Below, in pieces: positions 1 to 8,563 of a stretch of DNA of 64,000 nt. Position numbers and translations under genes: made by a program. Under the pieces are notes generated by a model, which had not been told where the DNA came from, did no database searches, and was given only the letters and a program-made list of their open reading frames with translations. Positions within the stretch are counted from its first letter, which is position 1; the number at the start of each line of letters is the position of its first letter. Source of the stretch: Rhodoferax sp. (GTDB taxonomy: Bacteria > Pseudomonadota > Gammaproteobacteria > Burkholderiales > Burkholderiaceae_C); assembly GCA_030682475.1 (NCBI GenBank), contig JAUXOA010000109.1, positions 1 through 64,000 on the forward strand, written 5' to 3'.

Positions 1-134
1 TGAGGGGGGTGAAGGTAACGTCCTGCCTGGCGCCGACCGAGGCGGTGAAACAGCCGGATTTAACCCGCCATCTCACCGCCTCAGGGTGGGGGAATTTGAG
101 GTGGCCAAAAGTGGGGGAATTTGGGTGGCCATCA
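1..134. mobile_element. End of an IS21-like insertion sequence (partial)
   Basis: The left edge carries what looks like the terminal region of an IS21-family element whose transposase genes lie outside the window. Seen directly: a 10-bp inverted repeat (GAGGCGGTGA at 39-48, TCACCGCCTC at 73-82) and then two tandem copies of a GTGGGGGAATTT...GGTGGCC motif, the multi-copy terminal pattern typical of IS21 transposase binding. The terminal CA dinucleotide is placed at 133-134 because an interrupted antitoxin-like reading frame on the minus strand loses similarity there. The exact boundary and the family assignment are inferences. Confidence 0.5.
86..130. repeat. Two tandem terminal repeats of the IS21-like element
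   Basis: The motif GTGGGGGAATTTGAGGTGGC begins at 86 and is repeated at 111 with one base fewer (GTGGGGGAATTTGGGTGGCC), separated by AAAA. Such direct repeats near the ends of IS21-type elements are known transposase-binding sites. Confidence 0.6.
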
Positions 135-304
135 GGGTTGACAGCTTCACTATTGGGGAAAACTTTCGTTAAGCCGGGATCAATAACGACGACGTTCGTG
201 GCCTTCGCGTATGCGGCGGCGTACTTGCCGCGAACCAGTGGCCCAAGGTCTTCGCGTCGGTATTCGGCGCGCATTTCTTCAACTTCCAATTTAGCCTTCT
301 TCAT
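135..304 (-). pseudogene. Antitoxin-like small protein, 3' end cut by the IS
   Basis: The minus-strand frame starts with ATG at 304, preceded by an AGGAG ribosome site, and begins MKKAKLEVEEMRAEYRRE. It continues through VRGKYAAAYAKATNVVVIDP and NSEAVN. This is the pattern of a short hypothetical protein often encoded next to BrnT/RelE-type toxins, where it is presumed to be the antitoxin. After about 56 residues the frame runs into the IS21-like end and the normal C-terminus is lost. Its start overlaps the end of a toxin remnant (291-353), as expected for a TA pair. The assignment as antitoxin is an inference. Confidence 0.5.
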
Positions 305-353
305 AAACTCGCTTCTCCTTTCGGACTGCCGGATGGGCACTGTAAATACGCCA
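291..353 (-). pseudogene. BrnT-type toxin, C-terminal remnant
   Basis: A minus-strand frame ending at TAA (291-293) encodes WRIYSAHPAVRKEKRVYEEG, which resembles the conserved C-terminus of BrnT/DUF497 toxins (RIISARKA..KERRxYEE). The stop overlaps the start of the antitoxin-like gene beginning at 304, the arrangement of a TA operon. Nothing upstream of 353 resembles the rest of a BrnT protein, so only the last 20 residues survive. Confidence 0.45.
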
Positions 354-458
354 TAGCATTTCCAGAAAAACCAGCAAACGGGAATAGCGCCACTATAGCC
401 CAGCCATCCCTGCCATGTCTCAGTGGGCAGCGGGTTGTCGGTTCCCCACTGCGTGAAC

Positions 459-530
459 TTTTGCCTTCGCCTCGACGGCGAAGCAAAGACAAGAAGGTCG
501 CCCGCCGGGGCGAGACCCGGCTACTTCGAT
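459..530. repeat. Hairpin-bearing dispersed intergenic repeat (probable)
   Basis: The segment contains an imperfect hairpin, TTTGCCTTCGCC at 460-471 against GGCGAAGCAAA at 477-487. It is followed by a CCCGCCGGGGCGAGACC block. I recall similar blocks scattered in many Burkholderiales genomes, where they are often mis-annotated as short arginine-rich ORFs. No second copy was found in this window, so the repeat status rests on recollection. Confidence 0.3.
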
Positions 531-549
531 CACCAACTGCCACCCCCGT

Positions 550-885
550 TCAGTGGAGCGCCGCCAGTGCCGCCTCGGGAGCTTTGTCCAACACCTTGAG
601 CAGCGCCTTGGCGGCACCGGTCGGGCTGCGTTTGCCTTGTTCCCAGTTACGAATGGTGTCGAGCGGGACATCAATCCGTTGTGAAAATTCTGCCTGGCTC
701 AGTCCCAGGCGTTTTCTGACCCGGCGTGCGAACTTCGCCGCGTCCTGCATGGCGCCAACTTCGTCGGCAGCTTGGTGTGCTGCGATGTCCTCCTCGGTGG
801 TCGCGTCCACACGCGCAGGGTCAATACGCCCCACAGCCAGCGAGGCCGGGACGGCAGGATTAATCGTCATGCGTACTGTCTTCAT
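550..885 (-). CDS. BrnA-type antitoxin with Xre helix-turn-helix
   Basis: This 111-residue protein is the likely antitoxin of the BrnT-like toxin encoded just upstream, whose 3' end it overlaps by 26 bp. The start at 885 is chosen because GAGAGG lies 9-14 bases before it; the longer frame to 942 would run deeper into the toxin gene. Residues about 55-95 form a Xre-type helix-turn-helix (KRLGLSQAEFSQRIDVP then IRNWEQGKRSP), which binds operator DNA and probably autorepresses the pair. The N-terminal half is the expected toxin-binding part. The family is clear by pattern; the activity is inferred. Confidence 0.75.
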   Translation of the reverse strand: MKTVRMTINPAVPASLAVGRIDPARVDATTEEDIAAHQAADEVGAMQDAAKFARRVRKRLGLSQAEFSQRIDVPLDTIRNWEQGKRSPTGAAKALLKVLDKAPEAALAALH

Positions 886-1141
886 AGTGTCTGGCCTCTC
901 GTTGATTGGCTTTGCGTGCCGAGATGATTCGCATGGCGGCATGACGTGGTGTGTAGACCACTACAAACAAGCGCTGTTCAATCATGCCCATCATCTGGTA
1001 ACGCTCCTCGCCGTAGCTACGTCGGGTGTCGGTCGTCACAATTCGGTTGGGATCAAAAAACGCCCGGGCTGCGTAGGCGAAGTCAAACCCCCGCTGTACA
1101 AAGCACTCCTCGTTTTTGCTTTCGCCCCATTCGAAATTCAT
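860..1141 (-). CDS. brnT: BrnT-family (DUF497) ribonuclease toxin
   Basis: This 93-residue protein belongs to the BrnT/DUF497 family, RelE-fold ribonuclease toxins neutralised by a DNA-binding partner. It starts MNFEWGESKNEE and shows the family landmarks in order: FEWxxxKN at the N-terminus, AFFDP near the middle, the Y-GEERY segment, LFVVVYT, and the C-terminal RIISARKANQREARHYE. Met at 1141 is preferred over an in-frame Met six codons earlier because family members start near FEW. The toxin-before-antitoxin order and the overlap with the next gene are characteristic of brnTA. It appears intact. Confidence 0.8.
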   Translation of the reverse strand: MNFEWGESKNEECFVQRGFDFAYAARAFFDPNRIVTTDTRRSYGEERYQMMGMIEQRLFVVVYTPRHAAMRIISARKANQREARHYEDSTHDD

Positions 1142-1227
1142 GCGGCAAGTGTAGTCCAATGAACGACAAGCATCAAGACTGAATGTATGCGAATACCAGC
1201 CAAGGAAGGGTCCGCGATAAATCTGCT

Positions 1228-1379
1228 CAGCGCTCGGCTGCTGGCTGTTCTGATTCCCCCGCCGTAATGATAGTCATACCCTGGTAGCTGCCCAGTGGCA
1301 GCAAATTGCGTTTGTCTCCCGAGGCGATGATATCTGCGGCACCGGTCAGCGCTGCGGCCAGCACATGATCATCCTGCCG
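1228..1379 (-). pseudogene. PIN-domain toxin, C-terminal remnant
   Basis: Read on the minus strand without a usable start, this segment encodes RQDDHVLAAALTGAADIIAS followed by GDKRNLLPLGSYQGMTIITA and a stop at 1228-1230. This is the C-terminal part of a PIN_3/VapC-type nuclease: the acidic DDH and the SGDK motifs supply metal ligands in this family. The N-terminal half with the first catalytic Asp is missing. The remnant begins inside the end of the antitoxin-like gene at 1369-1680, so a deletion has fused debris of two TA loci. Confidence 0.6.
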
Positions 1380-1680
1380 CAACAGGAGGGTGCGCAGGTT
1401 GCACCGCCAGACGCAGGCCCAGCGCGTTCAGCACGGCTGACAAGCTGCGCAGCTCGGGATTGCCCTTGGGTGACAGGGTGCGATAGAGCTGCGTGGCGTT
1501 CAGTTCTGTTTCCTTGGCAAGGGCTCGCACCCCACCGTGCGCCTGCGCCATTTGCCGCAGTGCCACCAACAAATCGGCCGGCTCACCGTCCTGGAGGACT
1601 TGGTTCAGGTATTCCGCCGCGAAAACCGGGTCGTCCTTGAACAGTTCCGCCATCGCTTCGTCATGGTCTCGATCTCTCAT
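1369..1680 (-). CDS. HigA-type addiction-module antitoxin (orphan)
   Basis: This 103-residue protein starts MRDRDHDEAMAELFKDDP and contains YLNQVLQDGEP, LVALRQMAQAHGGVRALAKE and TQLYRTLSPKGNPELRSLSA, the layout of the COG3636 family of predicted antitoxins with a Xre-like fold. The start at 1680 is supported by an AAAGGA site upstream. The usual HigB/RelE toxin gene should lie immediately upstream, but that space holds only a hydrolase fragment, so this is an orphan. Its last residues run into sequence of a PIN-domain remnant, so the C-terminus may be altered. Confidence 0.65.
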   Translation of the reverse strand: MRDRDHDEAMAELFKDDPVFAAEYLNQVLQDGEPADLLVALRQMAQAHGGVRALAKETELNATQLYRTLSPKGNPELRSLSAVLNALGLRLAVQPAHPPVAAG

Positions 1681-1748
1681 GGTTCTATCCTTTGTTGCCA
1701 GTCTTTGCGTTTGCTCATTTCGTAATCTCCAATGTCTGAATTTGACCA

Positions 1749-2048
1749 TCAGCTATGGAGTACGTTTTTCGGGGGCAAGGGCAAAGCGTTTGGGCGGCCA
1801 CTACGAAATACCAGCCCGCCGCACTGGTGGAGCAGTACCAGCGCAGGGAAAGGACCAATGCCCTCCGGCTTGTAGAGCGCCATCCGTGGTTCGCTGGCTT
1901 CTGCAATGTTCGAAACCTCGGTCGGCAATTTGAGATCGTTTGCTCGGTCCGCGCCTCTCATCGAATACTCAGGCAACGATTGTGCAAAAGCCGAAAGCGA
2001 TACACATCCTATGAGATACAGCAACCCGCTAGTGATCCACTTCAACAT
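1749..2048 (-). pseudogene. Dienelactone hydrolase family protein, N-terminal fragment
   Basis: The frame starts MLKWITSGLLYLIGC with a convincing signal peptide (hydrophobic core, then SAFAQS). It reaches the alpha/beta-hydrolase segment YKPEGIGPFPALVLLHQCGG, which is typical of secreted dienelactone hydrolase-like proteins where the HxCGG forms the oxyanion region. It then diverges and stops at 99 residues, far short of the usual 250-300, so the catalytic Cys/Ser, Asp and His are all missing. A start nine codons earlier is open, but the hydrophobic signal begins at this Met. Treated as a non-functional fragment of the island. Confidence 0.55.
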
Positions 2049-2193
2049 GTGCGTTTCTCCTACGAAGAGGTTCAACTCAATATAGGGAGACAGGTTTTTG
2101 TCGCCCGATCATGGCTTTTGTCGCCCTAACACCGGCGAGCAAAACCTTTGCAAACCCGCTTGCAATAGGGCTTTCGATCGCTATACCGGATAA

Positions 2194-2316
2194 ATGAACA
2201 GTCATAACAATTCCAGAAAAATCAGCATGCCGGTTTTGAAGTCAACCCGGCTGCTGGATCAGTTGCGTGAGCAAATTCGCTACCTGCACTATAGCCTGCG
2301 AACCGAAGAGGCTTGA
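2194..2316 (+). pseudogene. Integron-type tyrosine recombinase, N-terminal remnant
   Basis: A 40-codon frame encodes [20 protein letters not shown] followed by TEEA and a stop. This matches the first helix of the core-binding domain of IntI-type integrases (LLDQxREKIRxKHYSIRTExAY). The remaining ~280 residues, including the catalytic Arg, His, Arg and Tyr, are absent. Downstream sequence passes directly into the intergenic region before the beta-CASP nuclease. It points away from the TA genes to its left, the orientation an integron integrase would have relative to cassettes, but no attC site was found. Confidence 0.5.
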
Positions 2317-2333
2317 AGGTGTTGGGTATCGGA

Positions 2334-3698
2334 TCAGGTGGGCCAGGTCGAACCGTGTTCTGGCACCATGGCACGCCAGCCCAACTCATGCTTGATGCGT
2401 TTGCGCAGTTCGTCCGATGCGCCCAATTCGCCATGCACCACATAAACCTGGTCGGGCGCCTGGGGCATGGTGCGCAGCCACATCAAAATCTGACTGGCGT
2501 CGGCGTGCGCTGAGGCCGATTGCAGTTGCACCACTTCGGCATTGACCTCCACATCGCGCCCGTGAATACGCACTGATTTGGCACCACTGGCCAGCGTGGC
2601 TCCGCGTGTGCCGGGGGCCTGGAAGCCGGTCAGTATGATCATGTTGCGGTGATCGCCCGCGTAGTGGGCGAGGTGATGCAAGACGCGCCCACCGGTGGCC
2701 ATGCCGCTGGCCGACAGAATCACCATTGGCCCATGCCGGGCTGCCAGAGCACGTGACTCATCGGTGCTGTTGACCATGGTGGCCGAGTGCGTCAGTGCGT
2801 GGGTCTCCTTGCTGCTGAGCCGGTGTGCCCCCGGATGCTGTTCAAACAAATGGGTGCTGTGCACCGCCATCGGACTGTCCAGAAAAACCGGCAACGATAT
2901 GGGCAGGTCACCGCGCAGCTTGAGCAGGTGAATGGCGTGCAGCACGGCCTGCGCCCGCCCCACGGCAAACACCGGCAGGACCGCCACGCCGCCACGCTTG
3001 GCCAGTTTTTGCAAAGCCGGCCCCAATTCGGCAAGCACGTCTTCTTTGGGGTGTTCGCGGTCGCCGTAGGTGGACTCGATCAATACCGTATCGGCGGCCG
3101 GTGCTTCTGAAGGGGGATTCATGATGAGGTCATCGGGCCGACCCAGATCGCCAGAGAACAAAATGCGTCGTCCGTCAACCTCCAGCAGCACACTGGCCGC
3201 ACCCAGGATATGCCCGGCCGGGGAGAAGGTGGCGCGCCAGCCGGGGATAGGGGCAAAGCTCTTGCCGAAGTCGACCGCCTTGAACCGGGGCAGGCAATCG
3301 AGCGCATCCTGGCGCGTGTACAAGGGCAGGGCGGGCGCGTGTTTGGAGAAACCATGGCGGTTGGCAAACGCTGCATCCTCTTCCTGGATGTGACCGCTGT
3401 CGGGCAGCAGGATGCGGCACAGGTCGCGCGTGCCGGGGGTGGCGTACACAGGGTGCGAAAAGCCTTCTTTGACCAGCAGGGGCAGGTAGCCGCTGTGGTC
3501 CAGATGGGCGTGCGTCAGCAACACTGCGTCAATCTGGTCCGGCGCTATCGGCAAAGGGGTCCAGTTACGCAGGCGAAGCTGTTTGTAGCCCTGGAACAGA
3601 CCGCAGTCCACCAGCAGGCTCTGCGTGCCGTGACGCACCAGATATTTGGAGCCGGTGACGGTGCCGGTACCGCCCAGAAAGGTAATGTTGACACTCAT
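2334..3698 (-). CDS. Beta-CASP metallo-beta-lactamase-fold ribonuclease
   Basis: This 454-residue protein is a cytoplasmic metal-dependent RNase of the CPSF73/Ysh1-like beta-CASP family (COG1236). Visible motifs are the N-terminal FLGGTGTVTGSKYLV strand, the zinc-binding signature HAHLDHSGYLP near residue 65, a further His at the AGHILGAAS segment, the Asp ligand in LFSGDLGRP, and the beta-CASP landmarks ILSASGMATGGRVLHHL and VHGELGASDELR. Length is normal for the bacterial family, whose members process or degrade RNA. It is transcribed alone, facing the integrase remnant across a short gap. Confidence 0.9.
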   Translation of the reverse strand: MSVNITFLGGTGTVTGSKYLVRHGTQSLLVDCGLFQGYKQLRLRNWTPLPIAPDQIDAVLLTHAHLDHSGYLPLLVKEGFSHPVYATPGTRDLCRILLPDSGHIQEEDAAFANRHGFSKHAPALPLYTRQDALDCLPRFKAVDFGKSFAPIPGWRATFSPAGHILGAASVLLEVDGRRILFSGDLGRPDDLIMNPPSEAPAADTVLIESTYGDREHPKEDVLAELGPALQKLAKRGGVAVLPVFAVGRAQAVLHAIHLLKLRGDLPISLPVFLDSPMAVHSTHLFEQHPGAHRLSSKETHALTHSATMVNSTDESRALAARHGPMVILSASGMATGGRVLHHLAHYAGDHRNMIILTGFQAPGTRGATLASGAKSVRIHGRDVEVNAEVVQLQSASAHADASQILMWLRTMPQAPDQVYVVHGELGASDELRKRIKHELGWRAMVPEHGSTWPT

Positions 3699-3741
3699 TT
3701 AAGTAGCCCCCGCTTGGTTGCTGCGATGGCGCTACTATGCA

Positions 3742-3781
3742 CAAAAAAATGCCGCGAAGTTATTTAAATCTTTCGCGGCAT
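3742..3781 (-). terminator. Rho-independent terminator after dnaJ
   Basis: On the minus strand a 10-bp perfect stem (ATGCCGCGAA against TTCGCGGCAT) with a short AT-rich loop is followed by seven T residues. It lies about 40 bases beyond the dnaJ stop codon and would end the grpE-dnaK-dnaJ transcript. Confidence 0.85.
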
Positions 3782-3820
3782 TCCTGGGGCGTCATTTTTC
3801 CTGACCTTACGTGATCTGCG

Positions 3821-4945
3821 TCAACTGAAAAAACTCTTCAAGCGGTCGCTCCAGCTATCTCCATTGGGTGAATGCTTGCCACCGGCTTTTTTCAGGGACT
3901 CGTCGAGTTCGCGCAGCAGTTTGCGCTGATGTTCGCTCAGCTTGACCGGGGTCTCCACCGCAATGTGACAGTACAGATCGCCCGGGTAGCTGGCGCGCAC
4001 ACCCTTGATGCCTTTGCCCCGCAAGCGGAATTGTTTGCCGGTTTGCGTGCCCTCAGGGATGTCAATGGCGGCTTTGCCGGCCAGCGTCGGCACCTCAATT
4101 TCGCCACCCAACGAAGCGGTAACGATGCTGATCGGCACCGAACAATGAAGGTCATCCCCATCGCGTTCGAAAATATCGTGCTTTTTGAGGCGGATTTCGA
4201 TGTACAGGTCACCCGGCGGGCCACCATTGGTGCCTGGCTCGCCGTTACCGGCGCTGCGAATGCGCATGCTGCCATCAATGCCGGCCGGAATTTTGACTTC
4301 CAGTGTTTTTTGTTTTTTGATCTTGCCTTGCCCGTGGCATGAGGTACAGGGCTCGGGAATCACCTTGCCGGTTCCGCGGCAAGTGGGACAGGTTTGTTGC
4401 ACACTGAAAAAGCCCTGGCGCATCTGCACCGAGCCCGAGCCACTGCAGGTGCCACAGGTCTTGGCTTGGGTGCCGGGTTTGGCACCGCTGCCGTGACATG
4501 GGGCGCACGCGTCCCAGCTCGGAATGCGGATTTGGGCATCTTTGCCCCGGGCCGCTTCTTCCAGTGTCAATTCCATGGCATAGCTCAGGTCGCTGCCACG
4601 GAATACCTGTCGGCCGCCGCCGGGACGCCCGCGTTGCTGGCCAAACATGTCGCCGAAAATATCGCCAAAGGCTTCAGAAAATCCGCCAGGCCCACCACCA
4701 CCCCGCATATTGGGGTCGACGCCGGCATGACCGTGCTGGTCGTAGGCCGCGCGTTTTTGCGGGTCGGACAGCATTTCGTAGGCTTCCTTGGACTCCTTGA
4801 ATTTTTCCTCCGCCACCTTGGTGGCATCACCCTGATTGCGGTCAGGGTGATGCTTCATGGCGTGTTTGCGATAGGCCTTTTTGATTTCTTCGTCCGGGGC
4901 GTTTTTGGGAACACCCAAAACATCGTAGTAGTCTCTTTTAGCCAT
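3821..4945 (-). CDS. dnaJ: Chaperone DnaJ (Hsp40)
   Basis: DnaJ delivers unfolded clients to DnaK and stimulates its ATPase. The 374-residue protein has all type-I parts: a J-domain with the HPD tripeptide at residues 33-35, a Gly/Phe-rich linker with many GGG and GGF stretches (about 77-110), four CxxCxGxG zinc motifs ([32 protein letters not shown]) and the C-terminal client-binding domain. It is the last gene of the grpE-dnaK-dnaJ cluster, 32 bases after dnaK, and is followed by a strong terminator. Length and motifs are normal. Confidence 0.98.
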   Translation of the reverse strand: MAKRDYYDVLGVPKNAPDEEIKKAYRKHAMKHHPDRNQGDATKVAEEKFKESKEAYEMLSDPQKRAAYDQHGHAGVDPNMRGGGGPGGFSEAFGDIFGDMFGQQRGRPGGGRQVFRGSDLSYAMELTLEEAARGKDAQIRIPSWDACAPCHGSGAKPGTQAKTCGTCSGSGSVQMRQGFFSVQQTCPTCRGTGKVIPEPCTSCHGQGKIKKQKTLEVKIPAGIDGSMRIRSAGNGEPGTNGGPPGDLYIEIRLKKHDIFERDGDDLHCSVPISIVTASLGGEIEVPTLAGKAAIDIPEGTQTGKQFRLRGKGIKGVRASYPGDLYCHIAVETPVKLSEHQRKLLRELDESLKKAGGKHSPNGDSWSDRLKSFFS

Positions 4946-4977
4946 GGTCTTTCAGTGCCCGGTTTCAGCGCAAGTGC

Positions 4978-6915
<1,938 letters not shown>

Positions 6916-6936
6916 GATTTTTCCTTAAATGGTTGT

Positions 6937-6980
6937 GGACAGAGCTTGAGGGATCCGGACTGTCCCGCAAGGTTTTTAAA
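6937..6980. repeat. GGACAGAGC-type palindromic repeat, copy in the dnaK-grpE gap
   Basis: The segment starts GGACAGAGCTTG and ends GACTGTCCCGCAAGGTTTTT, so its arms GGACAG and CTGTCC pair. The same outer sequences flank a longer centre at 62773-62827, and appear inverted at 26791-26893. This copy has lost the central GCG-rich loop. It sits inside a chaperone operon leader and could influence the dnaK mRNA, but no effect can be shown from sequence. Confidence 0.6.
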
Positions 6981-7006
6981 TTCAGATGTTTTTAACTTGT
7001 GGATAA

Positions 7007-7022
7007 CTTGAAAAGATTCAAG
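7007..7022. promoter_or_regulatory. Perfect 16-bp inverted repeat upstream of dnaK
   Basis: CTTGAAAAGATTCAAG is a perfect palindrome with 6-bp arms and a 4-base centre, between the grpE stop and the dnaK start. CTTGAA equals a sigma-32 -35 hexamer, but no CCCCAT-like -10 follows at the right distance. It is more likely a small RNA hairpin or a protein-binding site than a second heat-shock promoter. Confidence 0.3.
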
Positions 7023-7034
7023 TCATAAAGGCGC

Positions 7035-7595
7035 TTATTTCGGTGCAGCTACCGTAACGAGTGCCGGGCGCAGCACGCGCTCGGCAATGGAATAGCCTTT
7101 TTGCAGCACCGTGACCACCGTGTTGGCCTCAAATTCCGAGAGCACCACGCTGATCGCCTGGTGCTGATGCGGGTCGAATTTGTCCCCCGCTGCCGGGTTG
7201 ATGGCAATCACCTTGTTGCGCTCCAGCGCGGCGAGCAATTGACGCAGTGTGGCCTGAGCCCCTTCGCGAATCTGTTCCGGGCTGGCGTCCTGGATGATCA
7301 GGCCCGCCTCCAGACTGTCCGCCACCGGCAGCAAGCTTTCGGCGAAGCCCTCCACTGCGAACTTGCGGGCCTTCGAGATTTCTTCTTCGGCACGGCGACG
7401 GGCATTGTCAGCCTCGGCTTTGGCCCGCAGGTACTGGTCTGCGAGATCAGCGCTCTTGGCCTGCAATTCAGCCAGCTCGGCCTGCGCCAGAGACAAGACA
7501 TCGGACTCATGGGCGGACAGGGTGGCGGCCAGCTCTTCAGTGCTCTGGTACGCGGCAGACGTTGGCTTAGATTGGTTTGGATTGGTTTCAGACAT
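7035..7595 (-). CDS. grpE: Nucleotide exchange factor GrpE
   Basis: GrpE releases ADP from DnaK and acts as its thermosensor. The 186-residue protein shows the family layout: an acidic and polar N-terminus, a long coiled-coil helix (about 40-90, with [20 protein letters not shown]), the conserved [17 protein letters not shown] segment, and the C-terminal beta domain with [11 protein letters not shown] and [18 protein letters not shown]. It is first in the grpE-dnaK-dnaJ unit, with a sigma-32 promoter match 37 bases upstream. Confidence 0.96.
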   Translation of the reverse strand: MSETNPNQSKPTSAAYQSTEELAATLSAHESDVLSLAQAELAELQAKSADLADQYLRAKAEADNARRRAEEEISKARKFAVEGFAESLLPVADSLEAGLIIQDASPEQIREGAQATLRQLLAALERNKVIAINPAAGDKFDPHQHQAISVVLSEFEANTVVTVLQKGYSIAERVLRPALVTVAAPK

Positions 7596-7631
7596 GCGGA
7601 TAAGACAGATTTCAAGTACTAAGCCCCTGAA

Positions 7632-7657
7632 ATGGGGGCGCGCGCAGGCAATTCAAG
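7632..7657 (-). promoter_or_regulatory. Sigma-32 heat-shock promoter for grpE-dnaK-dnaJ
   Basis: On the minus strand CTTGAA (7657-7652) is followed after 14 bases by CCCCAT and then TT (7637 downward). This fits the RpoH consensus CTTGAA-N11-15-CCCCAT-T without mismatch. The -10 element lies 37 bases before the grpE start codon. It is the only clear heat-shock promoter found for the cluster. Confidence 0.85.
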
Positions 7658-7674
7658 AGCGAAAAATGGCGCAA

Positions 7675-8028
7675 TCAGCCCGACACGCCCAGCAACTCGA
7701 CGTCAAACTTCAAGGTCGCGTTGGGTGGAATCACACCGCCCGCGCCGCGTGCGCCATAGCCCAATGCCGCCGGGATGATGAGGGTGCGCGCACCCCCGAC
7801 CTGCATGCCTGCCACGCCTTCGTCCCAGCCGCGAATCACCATGCCGGCGCCAAGTGAAAAGACAAACGGGTCATTGCGGTCTTTGCTGGAGTCGAACTTG
7901 GCGCCTTGAACGCCGTCGTTGTAGAGCCAGCCGGTGTAGTGAACGGTGACGCTTTGGCCTTTGGTGGCCACAGCGCCAGCGCCAAGCACCGAATCTTCAT
8001 ATTGCAGGCCGGAGGGGGTGGTCGTCAT
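7675..8028 (-). CDS. FKBP-type peptidyl-prolyl cis-trans isomerase
   Basis: This 117-residue cytoplasmic FKBP catalyses proline isomerisation. It starts MTTTPSGLQYEDSVLG behind an AAGGA site; an upstream extension of the frame is not needed. The minimal FKBP domain fills the protein: VTVHYTGWLYNDGVQGAKFD, the F-FSLGAGMVIRGWDEGVAGM pocket, and YGARGAGGVIPPNATLKFDV. It lacks a signal peptide. It follows an HxlR-type regulator by 20 bases on the same strand and converges on no gene, its stop lying just upstream of the grpE promoter. Confidence 0.95.
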   Translation of the reverse strand: MTTTPSGLQYEDSVLGAGAVATKGQSVTVHYTGWLYNDGVQGAKFDSSKDRNDPFVFSLGAGMVIRGWDEGVAGMQVGGARTLIIPAALGYGARGAGGVIPPNATLKFDVELLGVSG

Positions 8029-8048
8029 GTTGCAATCCTTATGAGTTA

Positions 8049-8360
8049 TTAAATGGTTTTTTTGGCCTGATTGGCGGCCCACTTGGCGGCAAATGCCGGG
8101 AGGTCAGCCAGGCGCTTGAGCAGGTCCGCCCCCGACGACGTGACAACATAGCCGGCGCTCCCATGAGTGAGCAGACCCGCTGCGCGCAGGTCCTTGATAC
8201 GGGTGTTCAATGTGTTCGGCGTAATGCTGCCAACGCTGTCTTGCAACAGTCGAAAAGTCTGCGCATGGCCATCCTTCAAGGCCCACAGTACCCGGATGGC
8301 GTAACGGGACTCCAGCAGCCCCAGTAATTGACCGATGGCGGCATTTTCTTTGGAACTCAT
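8049..8360 (-). CDS. HxlR-like winged-helix transcriptional regulator
   Basis: This 103-residue protein looks like a compact HxlR/MarR-type winged helix: LLGLLESRYAIRVLWALKDG (helix 1 and strand), FRLLQDSVGSITPNTLNTRI (recognition helix) and LRAAGLLTHGSAGYVVTSSG (wing). The start at 8360 is supported by GAGGAGAG upstream. It has no conserved Cys, so it is not the redox-sensing type. It is 20 bases before the FKBP gene and probably co-transcribed. Its regulon is unknown. Confidence 0.75.
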   Translation of the reverse strand: MSSKENAAIGQLLGLLESRYAIRVLWALKDGHAQTFRLLQDSVGSITPNTLNTRIKDLRAAGLLTHGSAGYVVTSSGADLLKRLADLPAFAAKWAANQAKKTI

Positions 8361-8563
8361 TAAACGGCTCTCCTCAAAGCATTGGTTGATCGCGGGGCCG
8401 TTGCAACTCGTACGCGGCATCAGCCTTTGATGCCCGCAGTTTTTCGGCGCTACCGGAAACTATAGCGCAGTTTCGGGACTGCTACGAGTTTTATAGCTGT
8501 TGCCGATCAGTCCGGAGTGCAGGCACCAGCAGGGAACGGGTTTCTGCCACAATTTGACAATCC

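Noticed and set aside
461-1162. 233-codon plus-strand frame over the brnTA pair
   Set aside because: It is antisense to two convincing TA genes and has low-complexity Ser/Ala/Arg composition.
1-2330. attC or attI sites of an integron near the integrase stump
   Set aside because: CCCTAAC near 2123 resembles part of a core site, but no pair of RYYYAAC and GTTRRRY motifs with the right spacing was found between the TA genes.
7007-7022. Second sigma-32 promoter directly before dnaK
   Set aside because: CTTGAA is present, but the expected CCCCAT-type -10 is replaced by CCACAA, and the hexamer is better explained as one arm of a palindrome.
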